A stretch of 64,000 nt of DNA from the NCBI RefSeq assembly GCF_009765355.1, contig NZ_VTHK01000021.1, positions 89,003 through 153,002 of the forward strand, given 5' to 3'. The translations under genes were made by a program, and so were the position numbers. The notes below the pieces were generated by a model. The model was not told the DNA's origin and did no database searches. It saw nothing but the letters and a program-made list of their open reading frames with translations. Origin of the DNA: Amycolatopsis anabasis (GTDB lineage: Bacteria; Actinomycetota; Actinomycetes; Mycobacteriales; Pseudonocardiaceae). Position 1 is the stretch's first letter; each line of letters begins with the position of its first letter. This document shows, piece after piece, positions 34,043 through 41,916 of the stretch.

Positions 34043-34690
34043 ATGATCAAGGTGTTTCTCGTCGACGACCACGAGGTCGTGCGCCGGGGAGTGGCCGACC
34101 TGCTGGAGGCCGACCCCGAGCTGACCGTGGTCGGCGAGGCGTCGACCGTGTCGCACGCGCTGGCACGCATCCCGGCGCTGCGTCCCGATGTGGCCGTGCT
34201 CGACGTGCGCCTGCCCGACGGCAACGGCATCGAACTGTGCCGCGACCTGCGCTCCCAGCTTCCCGAACTGCACTGCCTGATGCTCACGTCGTTCACCGAC
34301 GAGCAGGCGATGCTGGACGCGATCCTCGCCGGGGCCAGTGGGTACGTCGTCAAGGACATCCAAGGACTGCAACTGGTGACCGCGGTCCGGGACGTGGCAA
34401 CGGGCCGCTCGCTGCTGGACAACCGGGCCGCCGCCGTGCTGATGGCCAAACTGCGCGCCGACGCCGACAAATCCGGCCCGCTGGCCGGGCTGTCCGAACG
34501 GGAACGCCTCCTGCTCGATTTGATCGGCGAGGGCCTGACCAATCGGCAGATCGCCGAGCGGATGTTCCTGGCCGAGAAGACGGTCAAGAACTACGTGTCC
34601 CGCCTGCTGACCAAGCTCGGCATGGAACGCCGCACCCAGGCCGCCGTGTTCGCCGCCGGACTCCGGAAAGACTCTCCGCGCGCGGAGTAG
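34043..34690 (+). CDS. dosR: DosR/DevR-like NarL-family response regulator
   Basis: This 215-residue regulator matches DosR closely along its length. The receiver has Asp8/Asp9, phosphoacceptor Asp54 (VAVLDVRLPDGNGIELCRDL), Thr82 and Lys104 (ASGYVVKDI). The LuxR-type helix-turn-helix contains LTNRQIAERMFLAEKTVKNY, with Lys179, Lys182 and Asn183 at the positions that contact DNA in mycobacterial DosR, followed by KLGMERRTQAAVFA. The preserved reading head explains why mycobacterial-type operators occur across the window. It is its own transcription unit with a DosR-like site upstream, converging with a Usp gene. Confidence 0.95.
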   Translation: MIKVFLVDDHEVVRRGVADLLEADPELTVVGEASTVSHALARIPALRPDVAVLDVRLPDGNGIELCRDLRSQLPELHCLMLTSFTDEQAMLDAILAGASGYVVKDIQGLQLVTAVRDVATGRSLLDNRAAAVLMAKLRADADKSGPLAGLSERERLLLDLIGEGLTNRQIAERMFLAEKTVKNYVSRLLTKLGMERRTQAAVFAAGLRKDSPRAE

Positions 34691-34694
34691 GCCA

Positions 34695-35567
34695 CTATCC
34701 GTCCTCGCCGGAACGGGCGATCAGCACCGGGCATTCGGCGTGGGTGATCAGTGCCTGGCTGGTGGAGCCCAGCAGCAGCCCGCGAAGCCCGCCGCGGCCA
34801 CGGCTGCCGACCACGAGCAGGCTCGCCCGCCTGCTCTGTTCGAGGAGCTGGTGACGCGGTTTGTCCTCGACCAGCACCCGCCGCACGGCGACCTCGGGGT
34901 ACTTCTCGCGCCAGCCCGCGAGGCGCTCGGCGAGCGCGCGCTCCTCGGTGTCCCGCAACGGTTCGAAGTCGAATTCGAACCGCGAATCGCTGAACAGCTG
35001 AGCGGTGTCCGCATCGCTCCAGGAGTGCACCGCCACCAGTTCGGTACCGCGCAGTGCCGCCTCCTCGAAGGCGAGCGCGGTCGCCGCTTCGCTCAGTGGG
35101 CTGCCGTCGATGCCGACGACCACCGGCGGGTCCGCACGATGCTCGCCGCGGACAACCGCGACCGGGCACCGGGCGTGCGCGGCGACCGCACCTGCCACCG
35201 AACCGACCAGCAGGCCGTAGAAGCCGCCCACCCCGGTGGCGCCCAGCACCAGCATCCGCGCGGACCGGGACTCCTCGAGCAGCCGGGGAACCGGCGCATC
35301 CAAAGCAGACTCAGACGCCACCGAAACCTTCGGATCCGCCAGCCAGGCGGCTTCGGTGGCGTGACGGAGCACATTCCTCGACCGGGCTTGTTCGGCGTCC
35401 AGCCAGTCCTTCGGCGGCATCGTCTCCCCGGGAAAGGCATCCGGAATGCCGTAGGCGTGGACCAGGCGCAGTGGCACTCGACGCCGGGCGGCCTCGGCGG
35501 TGGCCCAGCGGACGGCGCGCAACGCGGCCTGGGAGCCGTCGACTCCGATCACGATCGGCGCGGTCAC
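34695..35567 (-). CDS. Universal stress protein, tandem UspA domains
   Basis: This 290-residue protein has two UspA domains (IVIGVDGSQAALRAVRWATA; PVVVGIDGSPLSEAATALAF). The second has the canonical loop VVGSRGRGGLRGLLLGSTSQ, the first VLGATGVGGFYGLLVGSVAG. Its ATG overlaps the CBS-BON stop (ATGA). It is the last gene of the operon usp-xfp-ackA-CBS-usp and ends four bases from the dosR stop. In mycobacteria a Usp (Rv3134c) likewise neighbours dosR. Confidence 0.9.
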   Translation of the reverse strand: MTAPIVIGVDGSQAALRAVRWATAEAARRRVPLRLVHAYGIPDAFPGETMPPKDWLDAEQARSRNVLRHATEAAWLADPKVSVASESALDAPVPRLLEESRSARMLVLGATGVGGFYGLLVGSVAGAVAAHARCPVAVVRGEHRADPPVVVGIDGSPLSEAATALAFEEAALRGTELVAVHSWSDADTAQLFSDSRFEFDFEPLRDTEERALAERLAGWREKYPEVAVRRVLVEDKPRHQLLEQSRRASLLVVGSRGRGGLRGLLLGSTSQALITHAECPVLIARSGEDG

Positions 35568-36193
35568 GCCGTCTCCCCCGCCTGCTCGGCGTCGACCTGG
35601 CGGCAGTGCGCGCGGATCACCCCGGGCACCCCTTCGGCCAGGACGGCGGCGACCCGCCGGTCGACCTCGCTGTCGAAGGCGTCGGTGATCTCCGCCTCCC
35701 CGTCGCGCACCGACACGGTCCAGCGGCTCGGGCCGCCGAAGAACGCCAACCGGTGCCGGATGTCGCGGGCCAGGGCCTCGTCGTCCCGGGCGAGCGCCCG
35801 TACGAGATCGCGGCGGGTCACGATGCCCCGCACCTTCGAACCGTCGACGATCGGCATGCTCCGGATCGGCGTGTCCAGCATCGCCCGCACCACCTCGACG
35901 ATGTCGGTTTCGGCGCCCATCGCGGTGGCCGGGGTGCTCATCACCTCGCCCACGGTCGCCGCCGGTCGCTCGTGTACCGGTTCCTCCGGCCGCCTTCCCA
36001 GGAATGTCTCGTCGCGCGGGAACCGGTCGCGCACCAGATCGGCCTCGGTCACGATGCCGATCAGCCGCTCGTCGTCGTCCACCACCGGCAGGGCGGTGAA
36101 CCCGTGGTGCGCGAGCAGACTGGCGGCGTGTTTCACCGTGCGGTCCGCGGTCACCGTGATCACCGGTTTGCTCATCACGTCTCTTGCTCGCAT
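35564..36193 (-). CDS. CBS-pair protein with BON domain
   Basis: This 209-residue protein has a CBS pair (VMSKPVITVTADRTVKHAAS; VMSTPATAMGAETDIVEVVR, residues 1-145) and a C-terminal BON domain (WTVSVRDGEAEITDAFDSEV). GAGGAGG precedes the ATG at 36193. It lies 20 bases after ackA and overlaps the next Usp start. Its place directly behind the ATP-forming acetate kinase fits a sensor of adenylate charge, but no ligand can be read from sequence. Confidence 0.85.
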   Translation of the reverse strand: MRARDVMSKPVITVTADRTVKHAASLLAHHGFTALPVVDDDERLIGIVTEADLVRDRFPRDETFLGRRPEEPVHERPAATVGEVMSTPATAMGAETDIVEVVRAMLDTPIRSMPIVDGSKVRGIVTRRDLVRALARDDEALARDIRHRLAFFGGPSRWTVSVRDGEAEITDAFDSEVDRRVAAVLAEGVPGVIRAHCRQVDAEQAGETA

Positions 36194-36213
36194 CGAATCC
36201 TCCTCGGTGCTGG

Positions 36214-37311
36214 TCAGTTCGTCACTTCGGCCGGTCGCACCGCGAGTTCGGCCTGGCGGGCCAGTTCGAGGTCCTCGCGGGCGGTGAGCAGGAACAGCGG
36301 AACCGCGGCCCCGGCGGGGCTGATCTCCCGGTCGCCGGTCCCGGCCAGCCGTGCGGGGTCGGTCCACAGGCCGAGCATGCTCAGCCCCTCGGCGAGGCGG
36401 GCGATCAGCACCGGCTGGTGCTCGGCGACGCCGCCGGTGAAGACGACCGCGTCCAGCCGGTCCAGGCTCATCGCCTGCGCCCCGATCTCGCGGCGCAGGC
36501 GGTGCACATACACGTGGATCGCGAGCTCGGCGTCCCGGTTCCCGGCGGCGCAAGCGGCGAGGACCTCGCGGACGTCGCCGCTGGTGCCGGTCATTCCGGC
36601 GAGCCCGGACCGGTGGTACAGCGCATCGGTCAGCTCGTCGACATCAATCGCGCCGGTCTTGAGGACGTGCAGCAGCAGACCGGGATCCACCGAACCGGAC
36701 CGGGTGGCCATCACCGCGCCCTCGACCGGAGTGAAACCCATCGAGGTGTCCACGCTCGCCCCGCACCGCACCGCGGTCACCGAGACCCCGGAGCCGACAT
36801 GGCACACCAGCAGGCGAAGTTCGTCCGGCGCGCGGCCGAGCAGTTCGGCGGCGCGGCCCAGCGCGTACTGGCACGACAGGCCGTGGAAACCGTAGCGGCG
36901 CAATCGGTTCTGCCGGGTCCACGCGCGCGGCAACGCGTAGTGCGCGGCGGCCGCGGGCAGCCCGGCGTGGAACGCGGTGTCGAAACCCGCCACCACCGGG
37001 ACGTCCGGCAGCAGCCGACGCACGCACCGGGCGAGTTCGAGCGAAACCGGCTGGTGCAGCGGCGCCAGCGGCACGAGCCGCTCCAGCCGCCGCAACTCCT
37101 GGTCATCCAGGAGTACCGGGCCGTCCCGCGATCCCCCGTGCACGAACCGGATCGCAACCGCATCCGGCACGCCCCACCGCTCCAGCACGTCCTGGAGCAA
37201 CGCCTCGCGACCGCAGGTCGCGCCCCGCGTTTCGGCGGCAAGAGTTTCACCCGAGGAGACCAGTCCGACTTTGAAGCTGGCCGACCCTGGGTTCAGCGTG
37301 AGCACCCGCAT
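36214..37311 (-). CDS. ackA: Acetate kinase
   Basis: This 365-residue enzyme converts acetyl phosphate and ADP to acetate and ATP. It opens with TLNPGSASFKVGLV and carries GFDTAFHAGLPAAAAHYALP, RYGFHGLSCQYAL, VCHVGSGVSVTAV, DTSMGFTPVEGAVMATRSGS and VVFTGGVAEHQP, the acetate/sugar kinase phosphate and adenosine motifs. It is about 30 residues shorter than the usual 400 but no motif is lost. It follows the phosphoketolase by seven bases, which supplies its acetyl phosphate: together they form the end of the bifid shunt. Confidence 0.92.
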   Translation of the reverse strand: MRVLTLNPGSASFKVGLVSSGETLAAETRGATCGREALLQDVLERWGVPDAVAIRFVHGGSRDGPVLLDDQELRRLERLVPLAPLHQPVSLELARCVRRLLPDVPVVAGFDTAFHAGLPAAAAHYALPRAWTRQNRLRRYGFHGLSCQYALGRAAELLGRAPDELRLLVCHVGSGVSVTAVRCGASVDTSMGFTPVEGAVMATRSGSVDPGLLLHVLKTGAIDVDELTDALYHRSGLAGMTGTSGDVREVLAACAAGNRDAELAIHVYVHRLRREIGAQAMSLDRLDAVVFTGGVAEHQPVLIARLAEGLSMLGLWTDPARLAGTGDREISPAGAAVPLFLLTAREDLELARQAELAVRPAEVTN

Positions 37312-37318
37312 GGCGTCC

Positions 37319-39685
37319 TCACCCGTTCCAGGTCCAGTGGCGGATCTCGGGCAGATCCTCGCCGTGCTCGCGGATGAAGCGACGGTGCCGTTCCCGCGCT
37401 TCGACCATCGCCTGGCGCACTTCGCCCGCGGTGACGGCTAGCCCGGGGGTTCGGTCGATCACGTCGATCACGAGCTGGAAGCGGTCCATGTCGTTGAGCA
37501 CCAGCATGTCGAACGGGGTCGTGGTGGTGCCGTGCTCCTTGTAGCCGCGGACGTGCAGGTTGTGGTGGTTGGCCCGGCGGTAGGTCAGCCGGTGGATCAG
37601 CCACGGATAACCGTGGTAAGCGAACAGCACCGGTTTGTCCGTCGTGAACAGCGCGTCGAACTCGTGATCGCTCATCCCGTGCGGATGCTCGGTCTCCGGC
37701 TGCAGGCGCATCAGGTCGACCACGTTCACCACCCGCACGGCCAGGCGTGGCAGGTGCTCGCGCAACAGGGAAGCCGCGGCGAGCACCTCCACCGTCGGCG
37801 CGTCCCCGGCGCACGCCAGCACCACATCCGGCTCCCCGCCCGAGGCGCTGCCCGCCCACTCCCAGATGCTCGCCCCGCGGGCGCAGTGCAGCGCGGCCTG
37901 TTCGGCGTCGAGCCAGTTCGGGGTGTCGTTCTTGCCCGCGACGATCACGTTGACGTAGTCCCGGCTCGCCAGGCAGTGCCCGGCGACCGCGAGCAGCGTG
38001 TTCGCGTCCGGCGGGAGGTAGACCCGCACGACCTCGGCGCTCTTGTTCGCCACGTGGTCAATGAATCCCGGGTCCTGGTGGGAGAACCCGTTGTGATCCT
38101 GCCGCCACACGTGCGAAGTGAGCAGGTAGTTCAACGACGCCACCGGCCGCCGCCACGGAATCGCACGGTGCACCTTGAGCCATTTGACGTGCTGGTTGAG
38201 CATCGAGTCCACGATGTGCACGAACGCCTCGTAGCACGAGAACATCCCGTGCCGACCGGTGAGCAGGTATCCTTCCAGCCAGCCCTGGCACAGGTGCTCG
38301 GACAGCACCTCCAGCACCCGTCCGTGCCGGTCCAGGTGCTCGTCCACCGGCAGCATCTCGGCCTGCCACGCCTTGCCGGTGACGTCGTAGACCTCGCCCA
38401 ACCGGTTCGACGCCGTCTCGTCCGGCCCAAACAACCGGAAGTTCCGCTGCGCAGCGTTGTGCTCGAACACCTCGCGCAGGTAGCGGCCGAGCACCCGGGT
38501 CGGCTCAGCGCTCGTCGCACCGGGTTCCGGGACCGCCACGGCGTGGCCGGTCACGGCGGGCAGGCGGAGCGGGCGCAGCAGGAGCCCGCCGTTGGCGTGC
38601 GGGTTCGCCCCCATCCGCCGTTCCGCTCGCGGGATCAACGCGGTGACCGCGGCCGTCGGACGCCCCTGGCCGTCGAACAACTCCTCGGGGCGGTAGGACC
38701 GCAGCCACGCCTCCAACGCGGCCAGATGCTCCGGGTTCTCCCGCACCGCGGGCAACGGGACCTGGTGCGCCCGCCAGGTTCCCTCCACCGGCACGCCATC
38801 CACAGTGGGTGGTCCGGTCCAGCCTTTCGGGCTGCGCAGCACGATCATCGGCCAATGTGGCCGGTCCCCTCCCGAGTTCCGCTGGATGCGGCGAATCTCG
38901 GTGACCACGTCGTCGAGCGCGGCGGCCATCGCCTGATGCATCTCGGCAGGCTCGCTGCCCACCACGTACCGCGGCGCGTAACCGTAGCCCCGCAGCAGAT
39001 CATCCAGTTCCTCGTGCGGGATCCGGGACAGCACCGTAGGGTTGGCGATCTTGTAACCGTTGAGGTGCAGGATCGGCAGCACCGCACCGTCGCGTTCCGG
39101 ATCGAGAAACTTGTTGGCATGCCAGCTGGCCGCCAGCGGGCCGGTCTCCGCCTCCCCGTCACCCACCACGCAGGCCACCAGCAGCCCGGGATTGTCGAAC
39201 GCGGCGCCGTAGGCGTGCGCGAGCGAGTAGCCCAGCTCCCCACCCTCGTGGATCGAACCGGGAACCTCGGGGGCCACGTGGCTGGGGACCCCGCCGGGAA
39301 AGGAGAACTGGCGGAACAGCGTCTTCATGCCCGCCGCGTCCTGCGGCACTTCCGGCGCCACTTCGGGATAGCTGCCTTCCAGCCAGGTGTTGGCCAGCAG
39401 CGCGGGCCCACCGTGTCCCGGGCCGGTCACGAACAGCACGTTGAGGCCGTGCGCTCCGATCACGCGATTGAGGTGCGCGTAGAGGAAGTTCAGTCCGGGC
39501 GAGGTGCCCCAGTGTCCAAGCAGCCGGGGTTTGACGTGCTCGGGGCGCAGCGGTTCAGTCAGCAGTGGGTTGTCCAGCAGGTAGATCTGCCCGGCGGACA
39601 GGTAGTTCGCCGCTCGCCACAAAGCGTCCACTTGAGACAGTTCGGCCTCGTTCAGCGCGGCCCTGGCGACGATGGTGGCGGTCAT
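37319..39685 (-). CDS. xfp: Phosphoketolase (xylulose-5-P/fructose-6-P)
   Basis: This 788-residue thiamine-diphosphate enzyme cleaves xylulose 5-phosphate or fructose 6-phosphate with phosphate to acetyl phosphate and a shorter sugar phosphate. Seen are WRAANYLSAGQIYLLDNPLL, GHWGTSPGLNFLYAHLNRVI, VVGDGEAETGPLAASWHANK (thiamine-diphosphate binding) and NGYKIANPTVLSRIPHEELD. The length is standard. It starts in an ATGA overlap with the upstream Usp and is followed by ackA. Substrate preference cannot be decided from sequence. Confidence 0.93.
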   Translation of the reverse strand: MTATIVARAALNEAELSQVDALWRAANYLSAGQIYLLDNPLLTEPLRPEHVKPRLLGHWGTSPGLNFLYAHLNRVIGAHGLNVLFVTGPGHGGPALLANTWLEGSYPEVAPEVPQDAAGMKTLFRQFSFPGGVPSHVAPEVPGSIHEGGELGYSLAHAYGAAFDNPGLLVACVVGDGEAETGPLAASWHANKFLDPERDGAVLPILHLNGYKIANPTVLSRIPHEELDDLLRGYGYAPRYVVGSEPAEMHQAMAAALDDVVTEIRRIQRNSGGDRPHWPMIVLRSPKGWTGPPTVDGVPVEGTWRAHQVPLPAVRENPEHLAALEAWLRSYRPEELFDGQGRPTAAVTALIPRAERRMGANPHANGGLLLRPLRLPAVTGHAVAVPEPGATSAEPTRVLGRYLREVFEHNAAQRNFRLFGPDETASNRLGEVYDVTGKAWQAEMLPVDEHLDRHGRVLEVLSEHLCQGWLEGYLLTGRHGMFSCYEAFVHIVDSMLNQHVKWLKVHRAIPWRRPVASLNYLLTSHVWRQDHNGFSHQDPGFIDHVANKSAEVVRVYLPPDANTLLAVAGHCLASRDYVNVIVAGKNDTPNWLDAEQAALHCARGASIWEWAGSASGGEPDVVLACAGDAPTVEVLAAASLLREHLPRLAVRVVNVVDLMRLQPETEHPHGMSDHEFDALFTTDKPVLFAYHGYPWLIHRLTYRRANHHNLHVRGYKEHGTTTTPFDMLVLNDMDRFQLVIDVIDRTPGLAVTAGEVRQAMVEARERHRRFIREHGEDLPEIRHWTWNG

Positions 39686-40557
39686 TCGGCACGCTCCGGG
39701 TGCACGATCAGCACCGGGCAGGCCGCGTGCTGGATCAGCGCCTGGCCGGTCGAGCCGAGCAGCAGCCCGCGGAATCCCCCGCGGCCCCGGCTACCGGTGA
39801 CCACCAACCGCGCCTTCTCCGACCACTGCAGCAGTTGGTGCCGCGGATTGTCGCGGACCACCACCCGCTCCACCGGAACTTCCGGATACTTCTCCTGCCA
39901 GCCCGCCAGCCGCTGCGCCAGCAACCGCTCCTCATCGGCGGCCAGGGTGTCCCAGTCGACGAACAAACGTGAGGTGCCGTACGCGCTCTCCCAGTCGAGG
40001 TCGCTCCACGCGTGCACCGCGGCCAGCGGCGCGCCCCGCCAGGACGCCTCCTCGAAGGCCACCGCGATCGCCCGCTCGCTGACCGAGCTGCCGTCCACCC
40101 CCACCACGACCGGACCGCTTCCCGCCTCATCTCCCCGGATCACCGCGACCGGGCAGCGCGCGTGGCTGGCCACCGCGATCGCCGTCGACCCGATCCGCAT
40201 CCCGGCGAAGCCACCGCGCCCCGATGAACCGAGCACCACCATCCGCGCCGAGCGGGACAGCTCCAGCAGCAGCGGAATCGGCGGCTGCACCGGCATCGAT
40301 GTGGTGACCGTCAGCTGGTCGGACACCGTACGCGCCGCCTCGGCCGCTTCGCGCAGGATGTCCTTCGATTCTTGCTCCAGCGCGTCGAAAACCTCCTGCG
40401 GTGCGGGCAGTCCCGCGCCGTAGTAGCTGCCGATCAACCCGAATGCGTGCACGATGTGCAGCGGCAGATTCCGGCTTGCCGCGAATTCGGCGGCCCACCG
40501 AAGTGCCCGCGTCGACGTTACCGATCCGTCCACAGCGGCGACAATCGCCTGGTTCAT
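39682..40557 (-). CDS. Universal stress protein, tandem UspA domains
   Basis: This 291-residue protein has two UspA domains (AIVAAVDGSVTSTRALRWAA; PVVVGVDGSSVSERAIAVAF) with ATP loops VVLGSSGRGGFAGMRIGSTA and VVTGSRGRGGFRGLLLGSTG. The ATG at 40557 is supported by the GGAGCGGGAGAGG region upstream. It is the first gene of the five-gene phosphoketolase operon, whose operator lies 85 bases upstream. Confidence 0.9.
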   Translation of the reverse strand: MNQAIVAAVDGSVTSTRALRWAAEFAASRNLPLHIVHAFGLIGSYYGAGLPAPQEVFDALEQESKDILREAAEAARTVSDQLTVTTSMPVQPPIPLLLELSRSARMVVLGSSGRGGFAGMRIGSTAIAVASHARCPVAVIRGDEAGSGPVVVGVDGSSVSERAIAVAFEEASWRGAPLAAVHAWSDLDWESAYGTSRLFVDWDTLAADEERLLAQRLAGWQEKYPEVPVERVVVRDNPRHQLLQWSEKARLVVTGSRGRGGFRGLLLGSTGQALIQHAACPVLIVHPERAE

Positions 40558-40641
40558 CAGCCTCTCCCGCTCCTTCGTAGGTGGTTTCCACGCTAGGAAC
40601 GTGGCTTCCGGCGGCGCTGTTGGCATTCGTCGTCGACCAAA

Positions 40642-40656
40642 GGGACCTCCGGCCCT
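40642..40656. promoter_or_regulatory. DosR-like operator of the phosphoketolase operon
   Basis: GGGACCTCCGGCCCT, preceded by A, is a near-perfect palindrome with the DosR four-base spacer. It precedes the usp-xfp-ackA operon (start 40557) and could also serve a rightward transcript. Confidence 0.65.
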
Positions 40657-40718
40657 ATTTGGCTCGATTCCCGCCCGCGCATGCCCGCGAGCACAGACCG
40701 ACAGCCGAAGGAGAGATC

Positions 40719-40862
40719 ATGCCGAGCGATGACGAGCCTCGAACGGGACTCGCGTCGGGCGGGGACCCGCTGGCGCGAGTCCCCCGTTCCGGACGTGCGA
40801 GTTCCCCGTTTCGGTACACCGAGTTCCCCGTTTCGGTAGGTGAGCAGGGCCACCGATGTTCG
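40719..40862 (+). other. Orphan start with strong ribosome site, probably a cut gene
   Basis: GAAGGAGAG lies six bases before an ATG that opens MPSDDEPRTGLASGGDPLAR, downstream of the operator at 40642. After about 20 codons the frame enters 22-base tandem repeats and then the antisense of a Usp gene, so no normal protein follows. It looks like the first codons of a lost DosR-controlled gene. The rest of the 305-base gap (40558-40862) holds only the operator and the repeats. Confidence 0.3.
40776..40841. repeat. Three tandem 22-base repeats
   Basis: Copies start at 40776, 40798 and 40820, each beginning CGAGTYCCCCGTTYCGG. Copies 2 and 3 agree in the first 18 bases; copy 1 differs at a few positions. 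The unit lies just past the stop of a convergent Usp gene. Function unknown; similar 'GNS..RNGEL.VPKRGT'-encoding repeats are, from memory, scattered through Pseudonocardiales genomes. Confidence 0.7.
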
Positions 40863-41750
40863 TCAACTGGCGTTGGACGGACGCGTCACGACCACCGGGC
40901 ACGGGGCGTGGTACACGAGAGCCTGGCTGACCGAGCCCAGCACCATACCGGCGAAACCACCACGGCCGCGGCTGCCGACCACGATCAGTTGGGCGTCCGC
41001 GGCGAACTTGAGCAGGGTCCGCACCGCTCGGCCCTGGGCCACAATGCGTTGCACCTTCACGTCGGGATACTTCTCCTGCCATCCGGCCAGTTGCTCGGAC
41101 AGTGCCCGGCGTTCGTCCTCTTCGAGCTCGGACGGGCTGATCGACAACGGGTAGAGCCGCCACGCGCCCTCCGCGACGGGGTCGGTCCACGCGTGCACCG
41201 CGACCAACGGCGCGCCGCGCACCGACGCTTCCTCGAATGCCATGGCCACCGCCGCCTCGCTGGCCGGTGAACCGTCGCACCCGACCAACACCGGGCCCGA
41301 CACCGCCGCCTGGCCGCGGACCACCACGGTCGGGCACTTGCCGTGGGCGGCGAGCGCGACTGCGGTCGAACCGATCAGCATCCCGGTGAAACCGCCCAAC
41401 CCACGAGAGCCGAGCACCATCAGCCGCGCTTTCACCGACTCACGCAGCAGAATCCGGATCGCGTCGCCTTCGGCCAACTCGGTTTCCACCCGGACCTCGG
41501 GCTGTGCCTCGGCGACCGCGTCAACCGCTGCCCGCAGCCACTGCTCGCCCTGGGCCTTCATTCCGGACCGCACTTCACTCTCCAGAACGACGAATTCGGG
41601 ATATATCTGCCTCGGCACCACGAACGCGTGCACCAAACGCAGCCCGGCACGATGCCGTTCCGCCTCGGCCGCGGCCCACAGCGCGGCGTCCACCGCCGAC
41701 GACGATCCGTCTATCCCGACCACGATCTGGTCCACCCGCTTGCCGATCAC
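40863..41750 (-). CDS. Universal stress protein, tandem UspA domains
   Basis: This 295-residue protein has two UspA domains (IVVGIDGSSSAVDAALWAAA; PVLVGCDGSPASEAAVAMAF), closing with VLGSRGLGGFTGMLIGSTAV and VVGSRGRGGFAGMVLGSVSQ. It appears to be a single-gene unit, divergent from the nitroreductase at 41917 and sharing the weak operator near 41845. It is the only Usp of the eight that is not followed or preceded by an overlapping gene. Confidence 0.9.
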   Translation of the reverse strand: MIGKRVDQIVVGIDGSSSAVDAALWAAAEAERHRAGLRLVHAFVVPRQIYPEFVVLESEVRSGMKAQGEQWLRAAVDAVAEAQPEVRVETELAEGDAIRILLRESVKARLMVLGSRGLGGFTGMLIGSTAVALAAHGKCPTVVVRGQAAVSGPVLVGCDGSPASEAAVAMAFEEASVRGAPLVAVHAWTDPVAEGAWRLYPLSISPSELEEDERRALSEQLAGWQEKYPDVKVQRIVAQGRAVRTLLKFAADAQLIVVGSRGRGGFAGMVLGSVSQALVYHAPCPVVVTRPSNAS

Positions 41751-41838
41751 AGGAGTTCTCCTTCAGTTCCAGGTTTCCTGTGTTCAGGGTCGGAAATCAT
41801 CCGCTGCCGGGACAACGGACGTAAGCCCTCGTCCTCGA

Positions 41839-41852
41839 GGCACTTCGACCCT
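41839..41852 (+). promoter_or_regulatory. DosR-like operator, weak match
   Basis: GGCACTTCGACCCT differs from GGGACTTCGGCCCT at two positions. It is in the 166-base divergent gap between a Usp and the third Acg-type nitroreductase, 65 bases before the latter. Confidence 0.45.
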
Positions 41853-41916
41853 CCCTTCACGTCGCTTACTCGGCGGAGCATCGGCACCACCACACGACTT
41901 CCTCGGAGGCACCCCC

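Noticed and set aside
37532..40423. A 963-codon plus-strand open frame
   Set aside because: It is exactly antisense to xfp and a Usp, both with full family motifs. The predicted peptide is rich in Arg, His, Val and Gln without domains: a GC-bias shadow.
40776..40841. Possible CRISPR array
   Set aside because: Only three contiguous 22-base units without spacers, and no cas genes nearby. It is a simple tandem repeat.
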